Source: Curtobacterium aurantiacum (GTDB lineage Bacteria; Actinomycetota; Actinomycetes; Actinomycetales; Microbacteriaceae). From it: a stretch of DNA of 64,000 nucleotides. Location: the NCBI RefSeq assembly GCF_018598555.1, contig NZ_JAHEWN010000004.1:124001-188000 (forward strand). Direction: 5' to 3'. Each line of letters starts with the position of its first letter. The stretch's first letter is position 1. Under the pieces are notes generated by a model. The model was not told where the DNA came from, made no database searches, and saw nothing but the letters and a program-made list of their open reading frames with translations. The position numbers were made by a program, and so were the translations under genes. This document shows, piece after piece, positions 1-8,309 of this stretch.

Positions 1-303
1 GTCGGGCACACCTCGCCGGTCGCGGTCCTGGTGGCCGCTGGACTCTGGGGCATCGGCTTCGGTGGTTCGTCGACGCAGCTGCAGGCCGCCCTGACGACCG
101 CCGGGGGCGAGGATGCCGACGTCGCGAGCGCGTTCCTGCCGGTCGCGTTCAACATCGCGATCTTCGCCGCCGGCCTGTTCGGGGCCGCCCTGCTGACGGC
201 CTTCGACGGGCTGGTGCTCGCCGTGGTGATGATCGTGTTCGGGTCGGTCGCGGCGCTCCTCACCGTGATCGGCCGCCGGTCGGCGTTCCCGCCGACCCTC
301 TGA
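1..303 (+). CDS. MFS-type transporter, C-terminal fragment (5' end outside window)
   Basis: The frame is open from the first base of the window and stops with TGA at 301-303, so only the last 100 residues are seen. They hold three hydrophobic segments separated by short Gly/Ala-rich turns, including a GIGFGGSSTQLQ stretch typical of a C-half helix of major facilitator efflux permeases. A membrane transporter is clear; the substrate cannot be judged. The ATG at 31 is internal and is not the real start. The GrpB-like gene begins 5 bases downstream. Confidence 0.6.
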   Translation, partial: VGHTSPVAVLVAAGLWGIGFGGSSTQLQAALTTAGGEDADVASAFLPVAFNIAIFAAGLFGAALLTAFDGLVLAVVMIVFGSVAALLTVIGRRSAFPPTL

Positions 304-308
304 CACGC

Positions 309-911
309 ATGACCGCAGGCTGCCATCATGTCCGGGTGCACCACGACGCAGACCACCCCCGGCAGGACGTCACGACCGTCGAGATCATCGGCGGTCCGGA
401 ACCGGTCACCGTGACCCTCCACCCACCGGACGCCGGGTGGGCTGCGGTCTTCGCGGACCACCGGCGACGCATCCTGGAGGCCCTCCCCGGCTCCGGTACG
501 GACGCTCCGGTCGTCGAGCACATCGGCTCCACGGCCGTCCCCGGCCTGGCCGCGAAACCGATCGTCGACATCGTGGTGGTCGTCCCCGACATCACCGACG
601 AGGCCACGTACCTCGACCCGCTGCTCGCCGCCGGGTACGAGCTCCGCGTCCGTGAACCCGGCCACCGCCTGGTCCGGACGCCCGCCCGTGACGTCCACGT
701 GCACGTCTACGAGCGGGGTGCCACCGCGATCGACGAGTACCTGCTGCTCCGGGACCACCTGCGCGCTGACGCCTGTGACCGGGCGCTGTACGAGCGCACC
801 AAGCGGGAGTTGCTCGACCGGAGCTGGGGCGACATGAACGAGTACGCCGACGCGAAGACCGCGGTGATCGCCGCGATCAAGGAGCGGGCGCACCGGAGCC
901 GCGCGTCCTGA
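309..911 (+). CDS. GrpB/UPF0157 nucleotidyltransferase-fold protein
   Basis: The core motif VEHIGSTAVPGLAAKPIVDI identifies the GrpB (UPF0157) family, which has a nucleotidyltransferase-like fold with a G-S motif followed by an acidic D-I-V. Some family members are linked to dephospho-CoA kinase (fused CoaE-GrpB proteins), but the reaction of stand-alone copies is unknown. At 200 residues the protein is slightly long. The first ~25 residues are unlike the family, so the true start may be GTG 336, which has a CATCAT box exactly 6 bases upstream (324-329). It probably forms a short unit with the transporter before it. Confidence 0.8.
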   Translation: MTAGCHHVRVHHDADHPRQDVTTVEIIGGPEPVTVTLHPPDAGWAAVFADHRRRILEALPGSGTDAPVVEHIGSTAVPGLAAKPIVDIVVVVPDITDEATYLDPLLAAGYELRVREPGHRLVRTPARDVHVHVYERGATAIDEYLLLRDHLRADACDRALYERTKRELLDRSWGDMNEYADAKTAVIAAIKERAHRSRAS

Positions 912-935
912 GACGCGCGGCTCCGGTGTCGAGCC

Positions 936-1925
936 TCAGCTCGTCGGGACGACGTCCCAGTGCTCGCGGATCAGGTTGCCGTCGACGCGGAACAGGTCGG
1001 CGGCGCCGAACGGTGCGTCGGCCTTCGCCCCGACCTGCTTCGAGAACGTCCACACCAGGTCGCCGTCGGCGAGTGAGATGACGGACTCCTGCTTCGGCAG
1101 GCTCTGCGCGGCGCTGCCGGCGAAGAACTGCTCGAGCGCGGCGGTGCCGTTCGCCGCGACCGAGTTGTGCTGCAGGTACGCCGGGTCGAACCGCTCGTCC
1201 AGCACGGACACGTCGTGGTCGCGGAACAGTCGGTCGTACGCGGTCACCGCGAGCACCCGGTTGTGCTCCTCCTGCCGCTCGGTCAGGTGGCGGTCGCGCT
1301 TCGCGGCCGGGTACAGGTCGCTGAACATGCTGTTCGTGTTGCCGCTGGCCGGGGTGCCGGTCGGTACGGCCTGGCGGAGCGCCCACCACTCGCTGATGCG
1401 ACCGTTGCGCATGCGGAAGAGGTCGACGGCGGCGTCACCGGTGCGTTCGTCCTTCGGCTTCGCGGTGATCTGCCAGTGCACGGCCACCAGGTCGGCGTCC
1501 CCCGCGACGTGCTTGATCACCGCGTGGGCACCGGGCACCCGGGCGCGGTCGGCGGTGAACTCGGCGAGCAACGCGGACGGACCCGAGGCGCTCGTCGCAC
1601 CGTGGGCGACGGCACCGGTCGCGACGGCGGTCCGAGCAGTCGCACGGGCCTTCGCGGACCCGGGGGACCGGAACGCGCACCGGAACAGGTGCCGGACCGT
1701 GGCCTCGTTGCGCTGCTCGGCGCGACGGTCGAGCCGTGAGACGGACGTGCCGCCCGAGGTCGTCCGCGCTGCACGGTTGACCGTGTGGTGCGCGGAGGTC
1801 GTGGAGGTGGAGGTGTGGAGGGGTGCCGCCACGGCCGGACCGGCCACGAGCGACACGGCGATGGCGACCGGAGCTGCCACCGCACACGCCTTGGCGATGA
1901 TGGGGAGAAGTGATGTCGTCTGCAC
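936..1925 (-). CDS. Secreted protein with two tandem SnoaL/NTF2-like domains
   Basis: About 329 residues if translation starts at GTG 1925, which puts a Sec-type signal (hydrophobic run ending GPAVAAP, residues ~10-35) at the N-terminus. The upstream in-frame extension is Arg-rich and signal-less, so it was left out. The mature part contains two repeats of a SnoaL/NTF2-like domain. Each ends in the same signature: DLFRMRNGRISEWWAL near residue 180 and DLFRVDGNLIREHWDVV at the C-terminus. SnoaL folds are small barrels used by ester cyclases and many uncharacterised enzymes. No catalytic residues can be assigned. A secreted tandem arrangement is uncommon. Confidence 0.72.
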   Translation of the reverse strand: MQTTSLLPIIAKACAVAAPVAIAVSLVAGPAVAAPLHTSTSTTSAHHTVNRAARTTSGGTSVSRLDRRAEQRNEATVRHLFRCAFRSPGSAKARATARTAVATGAVAHGATSASGPSALLAEFTADRARVPGAHAVIKHVAGDADLVAVHWQITAKPKDERTGDAAVDLFRMRNGRISEWWALRQAVPTGTPASGNTNSMFSDLYPAAKRDRHLTERQEEHNRVLAVTAYDRLFRDHDVSVLDERFDPAYLQHNSVAANGTAALEQFFAGSAAQSLPKQESVISLADGDLVWTFSKQVGAKADAPFGAADLFRVDGNLIREHWDVVPTS

Positions 1926-2109
1926 GCCAGAACGATGGAACCGGACCCTGGAAGCCCGCTCGTGCCCTGGAGCCGCCACGCGCTGCGACCGTGACCGGCC
2001 TCTCAGTCGCCGTGCGCGCCTCCAGGCTGACCTGCGAGCGCGCTGCCAGCGTGACCCGTTCCCGCTGGTGATCGACGGCCCGGACCTGTGGGACGGCTCA
2101 CCCCGTCGC

Positions 2110-2505
2110 TCAGGCGATCGCAAGCCCGGAGAGCAGCTCCTGCACACGCGCCCGCACGTCGTCACGGATCGGCCGGACGGCGTCGAGGCCGAGCCCGGCG
2201 GGGTCGGTCAGCTCCCAGTCCTCGTAGCGCTTGCCGGGGAACACCGGGCACGCGTCGCCGCAGCCCATGGTGATCACGACGTCCGCGGCGCGCACCGCGT
2301 CGGTGCTGAGCAGCGCGGGCTGCTCGCTCCGGATGTCGATGCCCTCCTCGAGCATGGCCGCGACGACCACGGGGTTGAGCTGGTCGGCCGGTTCGGAGCC
2401 GGCGCTCCGGACGTCGACGCGGTCACCCGCCAGGTGCTGCAGGTAACCGGCGGCCATCTGGGAGCGACCGGCGTTGTGGACGCAGACGAACAGGACGGTG
2501 GGCAT
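2110..2505 (-). CDS. arsC: Arsenate reductase, LMW-PTP family
   Basis: 131 residues, standard length. The P-loop VCVHNAGRSQMA places the nucleophile at Cys8 with N11 and R14. WELTDPAG supplies the general-acid Asp near residue 101, and MGCGDACP holds Cys82 and Cys86. Members of this subgroup reduce arsenate to arsenite in the cytoplasm; Corynebacterium homologues use mycothiol/mycoredoxin, which suits an actinobacterium, but the electron donor is inferred. The start ATG 2505 lies 14 bases after the chrA stop, so the two genes are probably cotranscribed from the chrA promoter. Confidence 0.88.
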   Translation of the reverse strand: MPTVLFVCVHNAGRSQMAAGYLQHLAGDRVDVRSAGSEPADQLNPVVVAAMLEEGIDIRSEQPALLSTDAVRAADVVITMGCGDACPVFPGKRYEDWELTDPAGLGLDAVRPIRDDVRARVQELLSGLAIA

Positions 2506-2519
2506 GCGGGGTGCTCCGA

Positions 2520-3740
2520 TCAGAGGACGACGGCGCCGAGCAGGCCGGCTCCGATGACGACGGCCCACGGGGGAGCGGACCAGCGGGTGAGGGCGATGAA
2601 GGCCGCGACGGCGAGCGCCAGTGCCGGTGCCGAGCGGACCCCCTCGGTGATGACGGGGTCCCACAGGGCGGCGGCGAGCAGTCCGACGACCCCCGCGTTG
2701 ACGCCGGCCAGCACGCGGCGTGCCCACGGCAGGGCGCGCAGGGCGTGCCAGAACGGCAGCGCCCCGACGACCAGGAGCGCCGCCGGCAGGAAGATCGCGA
2801 CGAGTGCCACCGCCGCTCCGAGGAGTCCGCTCGGACTGCCGTCGGCGACGGCACCGAGGTACGCGGCGAAGGTGAACAAGGGCCCCGGTACGGCCTGTGC
2901 TGCACCGTACCCGGCCAGGAAGTCCGCGTGCCCCACCAGGTGTGTGGCCACGGTCTGGGACTCCAGCAGCGGCAGGACGACGTGCCCGCCGCCGAAGACC
3001 AGTGAGCCCGCCTGCGCGAAGACCCCGAACAGGCGGACGGCCCCGGTGCCGCTCGCGGCGATCGGCGCCACGACGAGCAGGACGGCGAACGCGGCGAGCG
3101 CCGACACCGCGACCCAGCGGGGGAGCCGCACGGCGAGCTGGGAGCCGGCGTCCTCGGTGCCTGCGACCTCGTCGACCGGGCCGACGACCCGACTCAGCCA
3201 CAGCACGCCGACCACGCCGCACACCGCGATCACCGCGACCTGCGGCCCCGGGCCGGGGACGAGCAGCACCGTGATCGCAGCGGCGGCCGCGATGGTCGCC
3301 CGACGGCGGTCCGGTGTGAGCGAGCGCGCCATGCCGAGCACCGCCTGCGCCACGACCGCGGCGGCGGCGGCCTGCAGTCCGAGCAGCCAGCCGGCTCCGG
3401 CCAGGTCGGGTGCTCCGGACACGAGGAGGGCGAAGGCCACGAGCAGGACCGCGGACGGCAGCGTGAACCCGCACCAGGCGGCGAGCAGCCCGAGCAGGCC
3501 GGCGCGCTGCAGTCCGAGCGCCATCCCGACCTGGCTCGACGCCGGCCCGGGCAGGAACTGGCACAGCGCGACGAGGTCGGCGTAGGCGTCGTCGCTCAGC
3601 CAGCGCCGCCGGACCACGAAGGCCTCGCGGAAGTACCCGAGGTGTGCGACCGGTCCGCCGAACGAGGTCAGTCCGAGCCGCAGGAACACCAGGAACACCG
3701 ACGTCACGGACGACCGCAGGGGCTCGGGGCTCGTCGTCAC
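2520..3740 (-). CDS. chrA: Chromate efflux transporter ChrA (CHR family)
   Basis: 406 residues with two homologous CHR half-domains. Each half starts with the pattern seen near the N-terminus, LRLGLTSFGGPVAHLG then LCQFLPGPASSQVGMALG, and the second half repeats it (SLVFGGGHVVLPLLE, GYGAAQAVPGPLFTFAAYLG). There are about ten to twelve predicted membrane helices. ChrA proteins export chromate. Its placement with arsC and an ArsR-type regulator, and without an arsenite pump, suggests either a mixed oxyanion locus or a changed substrate. It is divergent from the regulator, with only 45 bases between start codons. Confidence 0.9.
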   Translation of the reverse strand: MTTSPEPLRSSVTSVFLVFLRLGLTSFGGPVAHLGYFREAFVVRRRWLSDDAYADLVALCQFLPGPASSQVGMALGLQRAGLLGLLAAWCGFTLPSAVLLVAFALLVSGAPDLAGAGWLLGLQAAAAAVVAQAVLGMARSLTPDRRRATIAAAAAITVLLVPGPGPQVAVIAVCGVVGVLWLSRVVGPVDEVAGTEDAGSQLAVRLPRWVAVSALAAFAVLLVVAPIAASGTGAVRLFGVFAQAGSLVFGGGHVVLPLLESQTVATHLVGHADFLAGYGAAQAVPGPLFTFAAYLGAVADGSPSGLLGAAVALVAIFLPAALLVVGALPFWHALRALPWARRVLAGVNAGVVGLLAAALWDPVITEGVRSAPALALAVAAFIALTRWSAPPWAVVIGAGLLGAVVL

Positions 3741-3764
3741 CCGCTCATCTTGACGACGGCAGAT

Positions 3765-3784
3765 GGTTCAGTCAACATTGAACC
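3765..3784. promoter_or_regulatory. Palindromic operator between chrA and the arsR fusion gene
   Basis: GGTTCA-N8-TGAACC, perfect arms, lying in the 45-base gap between the divergent starts and ending one base before the fusion gene's ATG. It overlaps a CAACAT -10-like box (3773-3778). This is the position and style expected for autoregulation by an ArsR/SmtB repressor; the binding partner is inferred. Confidence 0.6.
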
Positions 3785-3785
3785 G

Positions 3786-4454
3786 ATGAACATCCGGCAG
3801 CAGGACATCGAGCGGCGCGCGGCGCAGCACGCGGCCCTCGGCGACGTCGCCCGCCTGGCGATCGTCGACCTGCTCGCCGCGTCCGACGCCAGCCCGAGCG
3901 AGGTGCGGGCCGCCCTCGGGCTCTCGGCGCCGCTGCTGGCACACCACCTGCGGGTCCTCGAACAGGCCGGACTCGTCAGCCGCCGACGCTCCGACGGCGA
4001 CGGCCGACGCAGCTACCTGCACCTCGAGCCGATCGGTGTCCCGCACGGGTCGGCGGCGGTGCCGGGGCCGGTGTCCCGCGTGCTGTTCGTCTGCACCGGC
4101 AACTCGTCGCGCTCCCCGCTGGCCGCGGGCGTCTGGGCGCAGGTCAGCGACGTCCGGTCCCTGTCCGGCGGGACGCGTCCGGCCGCGGCCATCGCGCCGG
4201 GGGCGGTCGCCGTCGGCGAGCGCCACGGTCTCGACCTCGGCCGTCACGTCCCGCGTGCCTTCCGCGACCTCGTCGCCGACGGGGACCTCGTCGTCACGGT
4301 CTGCGACCGCGCGCACGAGTCGATCGACGACGGCGACAGCCTGCACTGGTCGCTGCCGAACCCCTCGCGCGTCGGCACGCCGGGCGCGTACGAGGCCACC
4401 TACGCGGACCTCCGGTCCCGCGCCACGGCGCTCGCTGAGCGTCTCGCCGCCTGA
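3786..4454 (+). CDS. ArsR-family repressor fused to LMW-phosphatase/arsenate reductase-like domain
   Basis: 222 residues. Residues ~5-85 form an ArsR/SmtB winged helix (ALGDVARLAIVDLLAASDAS, then SAPLLAHHLRVLEQAGLVSRR). Residues ~98-222 are a low-molecular-weight phosphatase domain with P-loop VCTGNSSRS (nucleophile Cys103, Arg109). The expected general-acid DP motif is replaced by NP in HWSLPNPS, so catalysis may be weak or the domain may act as a sensor. ATG 3786 directly follows the operator-like palindrome, which points to a leaderless, autoregulated message. Upstream in-frame codons lie inside chrA and were rejected. Confidence 0.85.
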   Translation: MNIRQQDIERRAAQHAALGDVARLAIVDLLAASDASPSEVRAALGLSAPLLAHHLRVLEQAGLVSRRRSDGDGRRSYLHLEPIGVPHGSAAVPGPVSRVLFVCTGNSSRSPLAAGVWAQVSDVRSLSGGTRPAAAIAPGAVAVGERHGLDLGRHVPRAFRDLVADGDLVVTVCDRAHESIDDGDSLHWSLPNPSRVGTPGAYEATYADLRSRATALAERLAA

Positions 4455-4470
4455 CGCGGTCCCACGAACG

Positions 4471-4510
4471 GAACGCCCCGATGAGATCCCCCCTCCTCAT
4501 CGGGGCGTTC
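4471..4510. terminator. Bidirectional terminator hairpin
   Basis: Perfect 15-bp stem (arms GAACGCCCCGATGAG and its complement, 10-base loop) between the converging arsR-fusion and glycosyltransferase genes. Confidence 0.8.
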
Positions 4511-4527
4511 TCCTTGCTCGACCACCT

Positions 4528-4573
4528 ACGGACGGGAGGCACGGGGCGGGCCCGCACCGTGCCTCCCGTCCGT
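4528..4573. terminator. GGAGGC-family palindrome
   Basis: 17-bp stem with arms ACGGACGGGAGGCACGG and its complement around a 12-base loop, immediately after the previous hairpin. It is the first copy of a palindrome family found about a dozen times in the window. Confidence 0.7.
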
Positions 4574-4619
4574 CGCGTGGTGCGCCCAGGGCGGCGCGCG
4601 CTCGCGGGGGAGCCCGCAC

Positions 4620-5813
4620 TCAGGACCGGCGGCTGCCGGCGACCAGCCGGAGGACCTGATCGGTGTGCCGTTCCGACGTGCCGAGGCGGGCGTGCTCGAT
4701 CGCGGCGGCGGTGTGCGGAGCGAGCAGTGCCCGGTCGGAGGCGAGTTCGATGATGGTCGTGGCGAGTCCGAACGCGGTCTCGTCGTCGGTCAGGACGGCG
4801 GCGGAGCCGAACTCGCTCGCCAGGCGGATGTCGGAGACGATTACCGGACGGTGGTCCCGGAACGCCTCCAGCGCGGTCATCGGCTGGCCGTCGTGCTCGA
4901 GCGAGCAGACCACCGCAGCGTGCCCGCAGAGCAGCAGGTCGTGGACGCCCTGCAGCGGCAGGCGGCCGTGCACCCGGACCGAGACCGGCGTGCGGGTCGG
5001 GGGGACGGTCCCGCCGGCGACGTCGACCCGCACGGCGTGGGCCCCGAGCCGGATCTCGACCAGCCGGATCGCGTTGAAGAGGACGTCGAGGCGCTTGTCC
5101 GGGGTGAAGCGCGACGCCCAGACGAGGCGGAGCGGGCCGGTCTCGGGCGGGGGCGATGGGGTGACCGGTCGGTTGCCGAGGGCGTTGGGCACGACGTGTA
5201 CCTCTTGCAGGCCGGCGGCCCGCAGGACCGCGGCCTGTCGCGTCGTCGAGGTGACGACGACGTCGGCGGCCCGGGAGACGGCAATGGTCATGTTCCGGCG
5301 CGCGTCGTCCATGGCGCGCCCCGTGGTGCGGTGCCGTGTGGGCCGGAGCCCGGTCACGACGCGGTGGGTGTGCTGTGCGAGGGGGGCGAGCGCCGCCGCG
5401 GTCCGCCCCCGGAACGGTGCGGAACCGTGCACGGTGTGGATCGTCGGCAGACCGAGGGAGCGCGCTGTGGTCAGGGCAGCGGCGGCGAGACCGAAGTCCG
5501 AGTGCGTGACGACGAGACCGATCCGCTCCTCGAACATCAGCGTGCCGAGGGACCGGCGTACCCGGACGGAGTTGCGGACCACCGGCAGGTCCGCCCCCGG
5601 GACGGTGATCGACGGCTCGACCTCGGCCAGTCGGACGCCGGACTTCCGTAGATCGGCGGTGTCGCTCGTCGGGGGAGTCGCGACCCAGACGACGTGCCCG
5701 GACTCGGCGAAGGCCTTCGCCTGCTGGACCAGGGCGGCCCGTTCGCGACGCATCGCTGACAGGGGGAAGTCGCTGACCAGCAGGACCGTGATCTTCGCAG
5801 CCCCCACCGTCAA
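4620..5813 (-). CDS. Glycosyltransferase, GT4-like (GT-B fold)
   Basis: About 397 residues from TTG 5813, or two codons shorter from GTG 5807; no clear ribosome site separates them. The N-terminal Rossmann half starts KITVLLVSDFPLSAMRRERA. The C-terminal half has the GT4 donor-binding region (LVWASRFTPDKRLDVLFNAI, then HDGQPMTALEAFRDHRPVIVSD), where the last Glu is the usual nucleotide-sugar contact. No membrane segment or signal is seen, so it acts in the cytoplasm. No neighbouring sugar genes hint at the product. It is monocistronic, ending at the paired hairpins. Confidence 0.75.
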   Translation of the reverse strand: MTVGAAKITVLLVSDFPLSAMRRERAALVQQAKAFAESGHVVWVATPPTSDTADLRKSGVRLAEVEPSITVPGADLPVVRNSVRVRRSLGTLMFEERIGLVVTHSDFGLAAAALTTARSLGLPTIHTVHGSAPFRGRTAAALAPLAQHTHRVVTGLRPTRHRTTGRAMDDARRNMTIAVSRAADVVVTSTTRQAAVLRAAGLQEVHVVPNALGNRPVTPSPPPETGPLRLVWASRFTPDKRLDVLFNAIRLVEIRLGAHAVRVDVAGGTVPPTRTPVSVRVHGRLPLQGVHDLLLCGHAAVVCSLEHDGQPMTALEAFRDHRPVIVSDIRLASEFGSAAVLTDDETAFGLATTIIELASDRALLAPHTAAAIEHARLGTSERHTDQVLRLVAGSRRS

Positions 5814-6162
5814 CGGCCGGTCTGGGGGGAGGGGGTGGTCTGGCGCAGGGGACGCATGCGATCTCTCACGGGTCGGAGCAGGACGGGGTGCTGGGAACCG
5901 TAGGCGTTCAGAAGACGATCGTCTAGTGAAGCGCTCTGCTGCTGAGCGGGCCTTCACGACTCCCCAGGCGTACGTCCAGTCCGGGGTGCGCGACGGACGG
6001 GCGGAAGATGTCCGGTTCTTGCGGAACCTGTACAGGTCCGAGCCGTGGTCGTCGTACAGTCGCGGGAAGCTACCCCGTCGGACCCTACCGGCGGGTGCCC
6101 GACCCCCCGTTACCGGGCTGGCCTCGTCATGACCACCGCGTCGAACCCGACGGCGTCGTAGC
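5814..6162. other. Long gene-free upstream region
   Basis: About 350 bases upstream of the glycosyltransferase contain no convincing gene. The only structure seen is the perfect 12-bp palindrome ACCTGTACAGGT at 6026-6037, flanked on one side by GGTTCTTGCGGAACC. It could be a regulator site for the glycosyltransferase promoter, but a box at a fixed distance from the start is not visible. Confidence 0.35.
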
Positions 6163-6208
6163 GCGAGGACGTCTGCTCCTGACCCGAACTCGTGGCAGAC
6201 GTCCTCGC
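6163..6208. terminator. Isolated inverted repeat upstream of a lipoprotein gene
   Basis: Arms GCGAGGACGTCTGC and its perfect complement, 18-base loop. No gene ends just before it on either strand, so it may be a regulatory structure or a relic terminator. A TATCGT box (6219-6224) follows and could start the lipoprotein transcript. Confidence 0.45.
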
Positions 6209-6285
6209 ACCTTCCCGCTATCGTCGAGGAACGGCCGGTCCCCGATCTCGGGGCGGCCAGCGGCCAGGGGACCACGGGGGACACC

Positions 6286-6624
6286 ATGCAGCACCAGCGC
6301 GCCATCACCGCACTCACCACGACGATCGCCCTGGCGGCGACGCTCAGCGGGTGCACGGTGTCGGCATCGTCGTCGGCGTCCCGGACCGTCACACCGGACG
6401 CCTTCGAGCGGGTCGTCGTCGACGCGTTGGCGGACATCTCCGACGCGACCCCCGAGGTCGACTGCGGCGAGGACGACATCGCGATCGAGGACGGTGCCGA
6501 GGTGCACTGCGACGTGAACACCGCCGGCTACGACGTGGTCTACGACTCGGTGTCGACGATCAGCACCGACGGCGGCGACGACTACCACGTGGACGTGCAG
6601 GTGGCCGACCAGCCCAAGGGCTGA
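6286..6624 (+). CDS. DUF4333-type lipoprotein
   Basis: 112 residues. The N-terminal signal ends in a lipobox, LSGC with Cys23 as the lipidated residue, so the protein is anchored on the outer face of the membrane. The remaining ~80 residues are acidic and contain the DUF4333 pattern: a VDC...VHCDV cysteine pair (C60 and C74 region) and strands ending in VDVQVADQ. Function is unknown. A GGGGGAC ribosome site precedes ATG 6286. It converges with another lipoprotein gene. Confidence 0.72.
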   Translation: MQHQRAITALTTTIALAATLSGCTVSASSSASRTVTPDAFERVVVDALADISDATPEVDCGEDDIAIEDGAEVHCDVNTAGYDVVYDSVSTISTDGGDDYHVDVQVADQPKG

Positions 6625-6652
6625 TCGGCCACGGGACCATCCATCCCGACGA

Positions 6653-7150
6653 CTAGCGGTCGGACGCCTCGACGACGCAGCTCTCGACCTGCTCAGCGGC
6701 CTTCGAGTCGTCGGCGAACGGCGACGGCGCGTCCGAGGTGGTGGTCGTCTCGTCGGCGACGGCCTGCTTGGCGACGTCGTTCACGGCGTACAGCGGCCCG
6801 TCGAAGTCGTCGGCCGACGGGTCAGCGGTGGTCGCCCAGATCGTGACCTCGTCGTCGTTCGAGTCGTTGCTGTCGGCGGGGACGATCGCCGCACCGAGGT
6901 ACCAACCGCCGTCACCCTTCTGGGTGTTCGCGAACTCCGTGGTGTCGTGCGAGCCGACGGCCTCGTCGATCATGTCGACCACGGCGCTCGAGGCCACGTC
7001 GCACTGCGCCGACTGGGACTTCTCCTCGGAGCCCGGCACCTTGCCGACGGGGTTGATGTTCTGCGCTCCGCCCGGGTCGCAGGCGGTGAGCATGAGGGCA
7101 AGGGTGGCGGCACCGAACAGTGCCGTGACGGTCTTCGCTCGCGTGGACAT
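6653..7150 (-). CDS. Lipoprotein of unknown function
   Basis: 165 residues with a signal peptide and lipobox LTAC (Cys24). The mature region is rich in Asp, Ser and Thr and has two further Cys residues (AQCDVASSAV and ESCVVEASD) that could form a disulfide. No catalytic motif is visible. It faces the DUF4333 lipoprotein tail to tail with 28 bases between stops. The two may be functionally related surface proteins, but they are not clear paralogues. Confidence 0.65.
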   Translation of the reverse strand: MSTRAKTVTALFGAATLALMLTACDPGGAQNINPVGKVPGSEEKSQSAQCDVASSAVVDMIDEAVGSHDTTEFANTQKGDGGWYLGAAIVPADSNDSNDDEVTIWATTADPSADDFDGPLYAVNDVAKQAVADETTTTSDAPSPFADDSKAAEQVESCVVEASDR

Positions 7151-7207
7151 GGCCCTGAACGTAGGCCGCGGGCGGTGGGTGGGGATTCAGGAGCAGCGTC
7201 CCCCGAT

Positions 7208-7256
7208 GGCGGACGGGAGGCCCGGTGCACGACGTGCCCCGGGCCTCCCGTCCGCC
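7208..7256. terminator. GGAGGC-family palindrome downstream of SDR gene
   Basis: 18-bp arms (GGCGGACGGGAGGCCCGG and its complement) with a 13-base loop, 31 bases past the stop of the minus-strand SDR gene. Confidence 0.75.
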
Positions 7257-7286
7257 TCCTGGTCCCGTTGCCGGGCCGGCGGCCCG

Positions 7287-8120
7287 CTACAGGATCGGGG
7301 TGCCGCCGGTGACGGCGACCCGCGCTCCGGAGACGTAGCTGCCGTCGTCACTGGCGAGCAGCACGTAGACGGGCGCGAGCTCGGCCGGCTGGCCGGGACG
7401 GCCGAGCGGCGACTGCTTGCCGAACTGCTCGACCTGCTCCGGCGGCATCGTCGAGGGGATGAGCGGCGTCCAGATCGGACCGGGCGCGACGCTGTTCACG
7501 CGGATGCCACGTTCGCCGAGCAGCTGCGCGAGTGCGGCCGACAGGTTCGCGACGCCCGCCTTCGTGACGTCGTACGGGGCGAGGTTCGGCTTCGGGTTGT
7601 CGGAGTTCACCGAGCTCGAACCGATGATCGACGACCCCGGTCCGAGGTGCGGCAGCGCGGCCTTGACCAGGTGGAAGTAGGCGCTGAGGTTCGTCGCGAG
7701 GGTGTGGTCCCACTCCTCGTCGCTGATCTCCTCGATCGTCTCGTGGGTCATCTGGTAGGCGGCGTTGTTCACGAGGACGTCGAGCCCGCCGAGCTCCGAG
7801 ACAGCCTGGTCGATGACCGATCGGCAGTACGCGGGGTCGCTGACGTCGCCGGGGAAGAGCACGGCCTTCCGACCGGCCTCCTCGATCCAGCGTTTGGTGT
7901 CCTGCGCGTCGTCCTCTTCTTCCGGCAGGTAGCTGATCAGGACGTCAGCACCTTCGCGGGCGAACGCGATCGCGACGGCCTTGCCGATGCCGCTGTCCCC
8001 GCCCGTGATGACGGCGCGCTTGCCGGTGAGCTTGCCCGAGCCGCGGTACGACTCCTCGCCGTGGTCGGCCTGCGGTGTGAGCTCCTGGTCGCTCCCCGGG
8101 GGCTGCTGCTGCTCGGTCAT
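7287..8120 (-). CDS. Short-chain dehydrogenase/reductase, stress-protein type
   Basis: 277 residues from ATG 8120, which has a strong AGGGAGAG ribosome site. The NAD(P) motif is TGGDSGIG near residue 35, followed by the NNAAYQ motif and the catalytic YDVTK (Tyr-x3-Lys). The ~25-residue hydrophilic N-terminal extension and the YLPEEEDDAQDTKRWIEEAG insertion are typical of the group containing Bacillus general stress protein 39/YhxC. A soluble NAD(P)-dependent oxidoreductase; substrate unknown. It ends at a palindromic terminator. Confidence 0.85.
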   Translation of the reverse strand: MTEQQQPPGSDQELTPQADHGEESYRGSGKLTGKRAVITGGDSGIGKAVAIAFAREGADVLISYLPEEEDDAQDTKRWIEEAGRKAVLFPGDVSDPAYCRSVIDQAVSELGGLDVLVNNAAYQMTHETIEEISDEEWDHTLATNLSAYFHLVKAALPHLGPGSSIIGSSSVNSDNPKPNLAPYDVTKAGVANLSAALAQLLGERGIRVNSVAPGPIWTPLIPSTMPPEQVEQFGKQSPLGRPGQPAELAPVYVLLASDDGSYVSGARVAVTGGTPIL

Positions 8121-8309
8121 GTCTCTCCCTGTGGTCGGTTTCCCTGGACGCCCCCGATGGTGGGCGACCCTGACTGAGCACCGGTCCAGGGTCGAGGCGT
8201 ACCCCGTTTCGTCGGCGAAGATGTGTAGCGGGGACGACGACGGCCTACCGTGGCACCGGATCAGGGAGCCGTCACCGCGGCGGATGCTCCTCTTCGCCAG
8301 GGAGCAATT

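Noticed and set aside
976-3585. 869-codon plus-strand frame
   Set aside because: It runs antisense across the SnoaL, arsC and chrA genes; its translation is Ser/Arg/Ala-rich with no domain, a normal effect of high GC.
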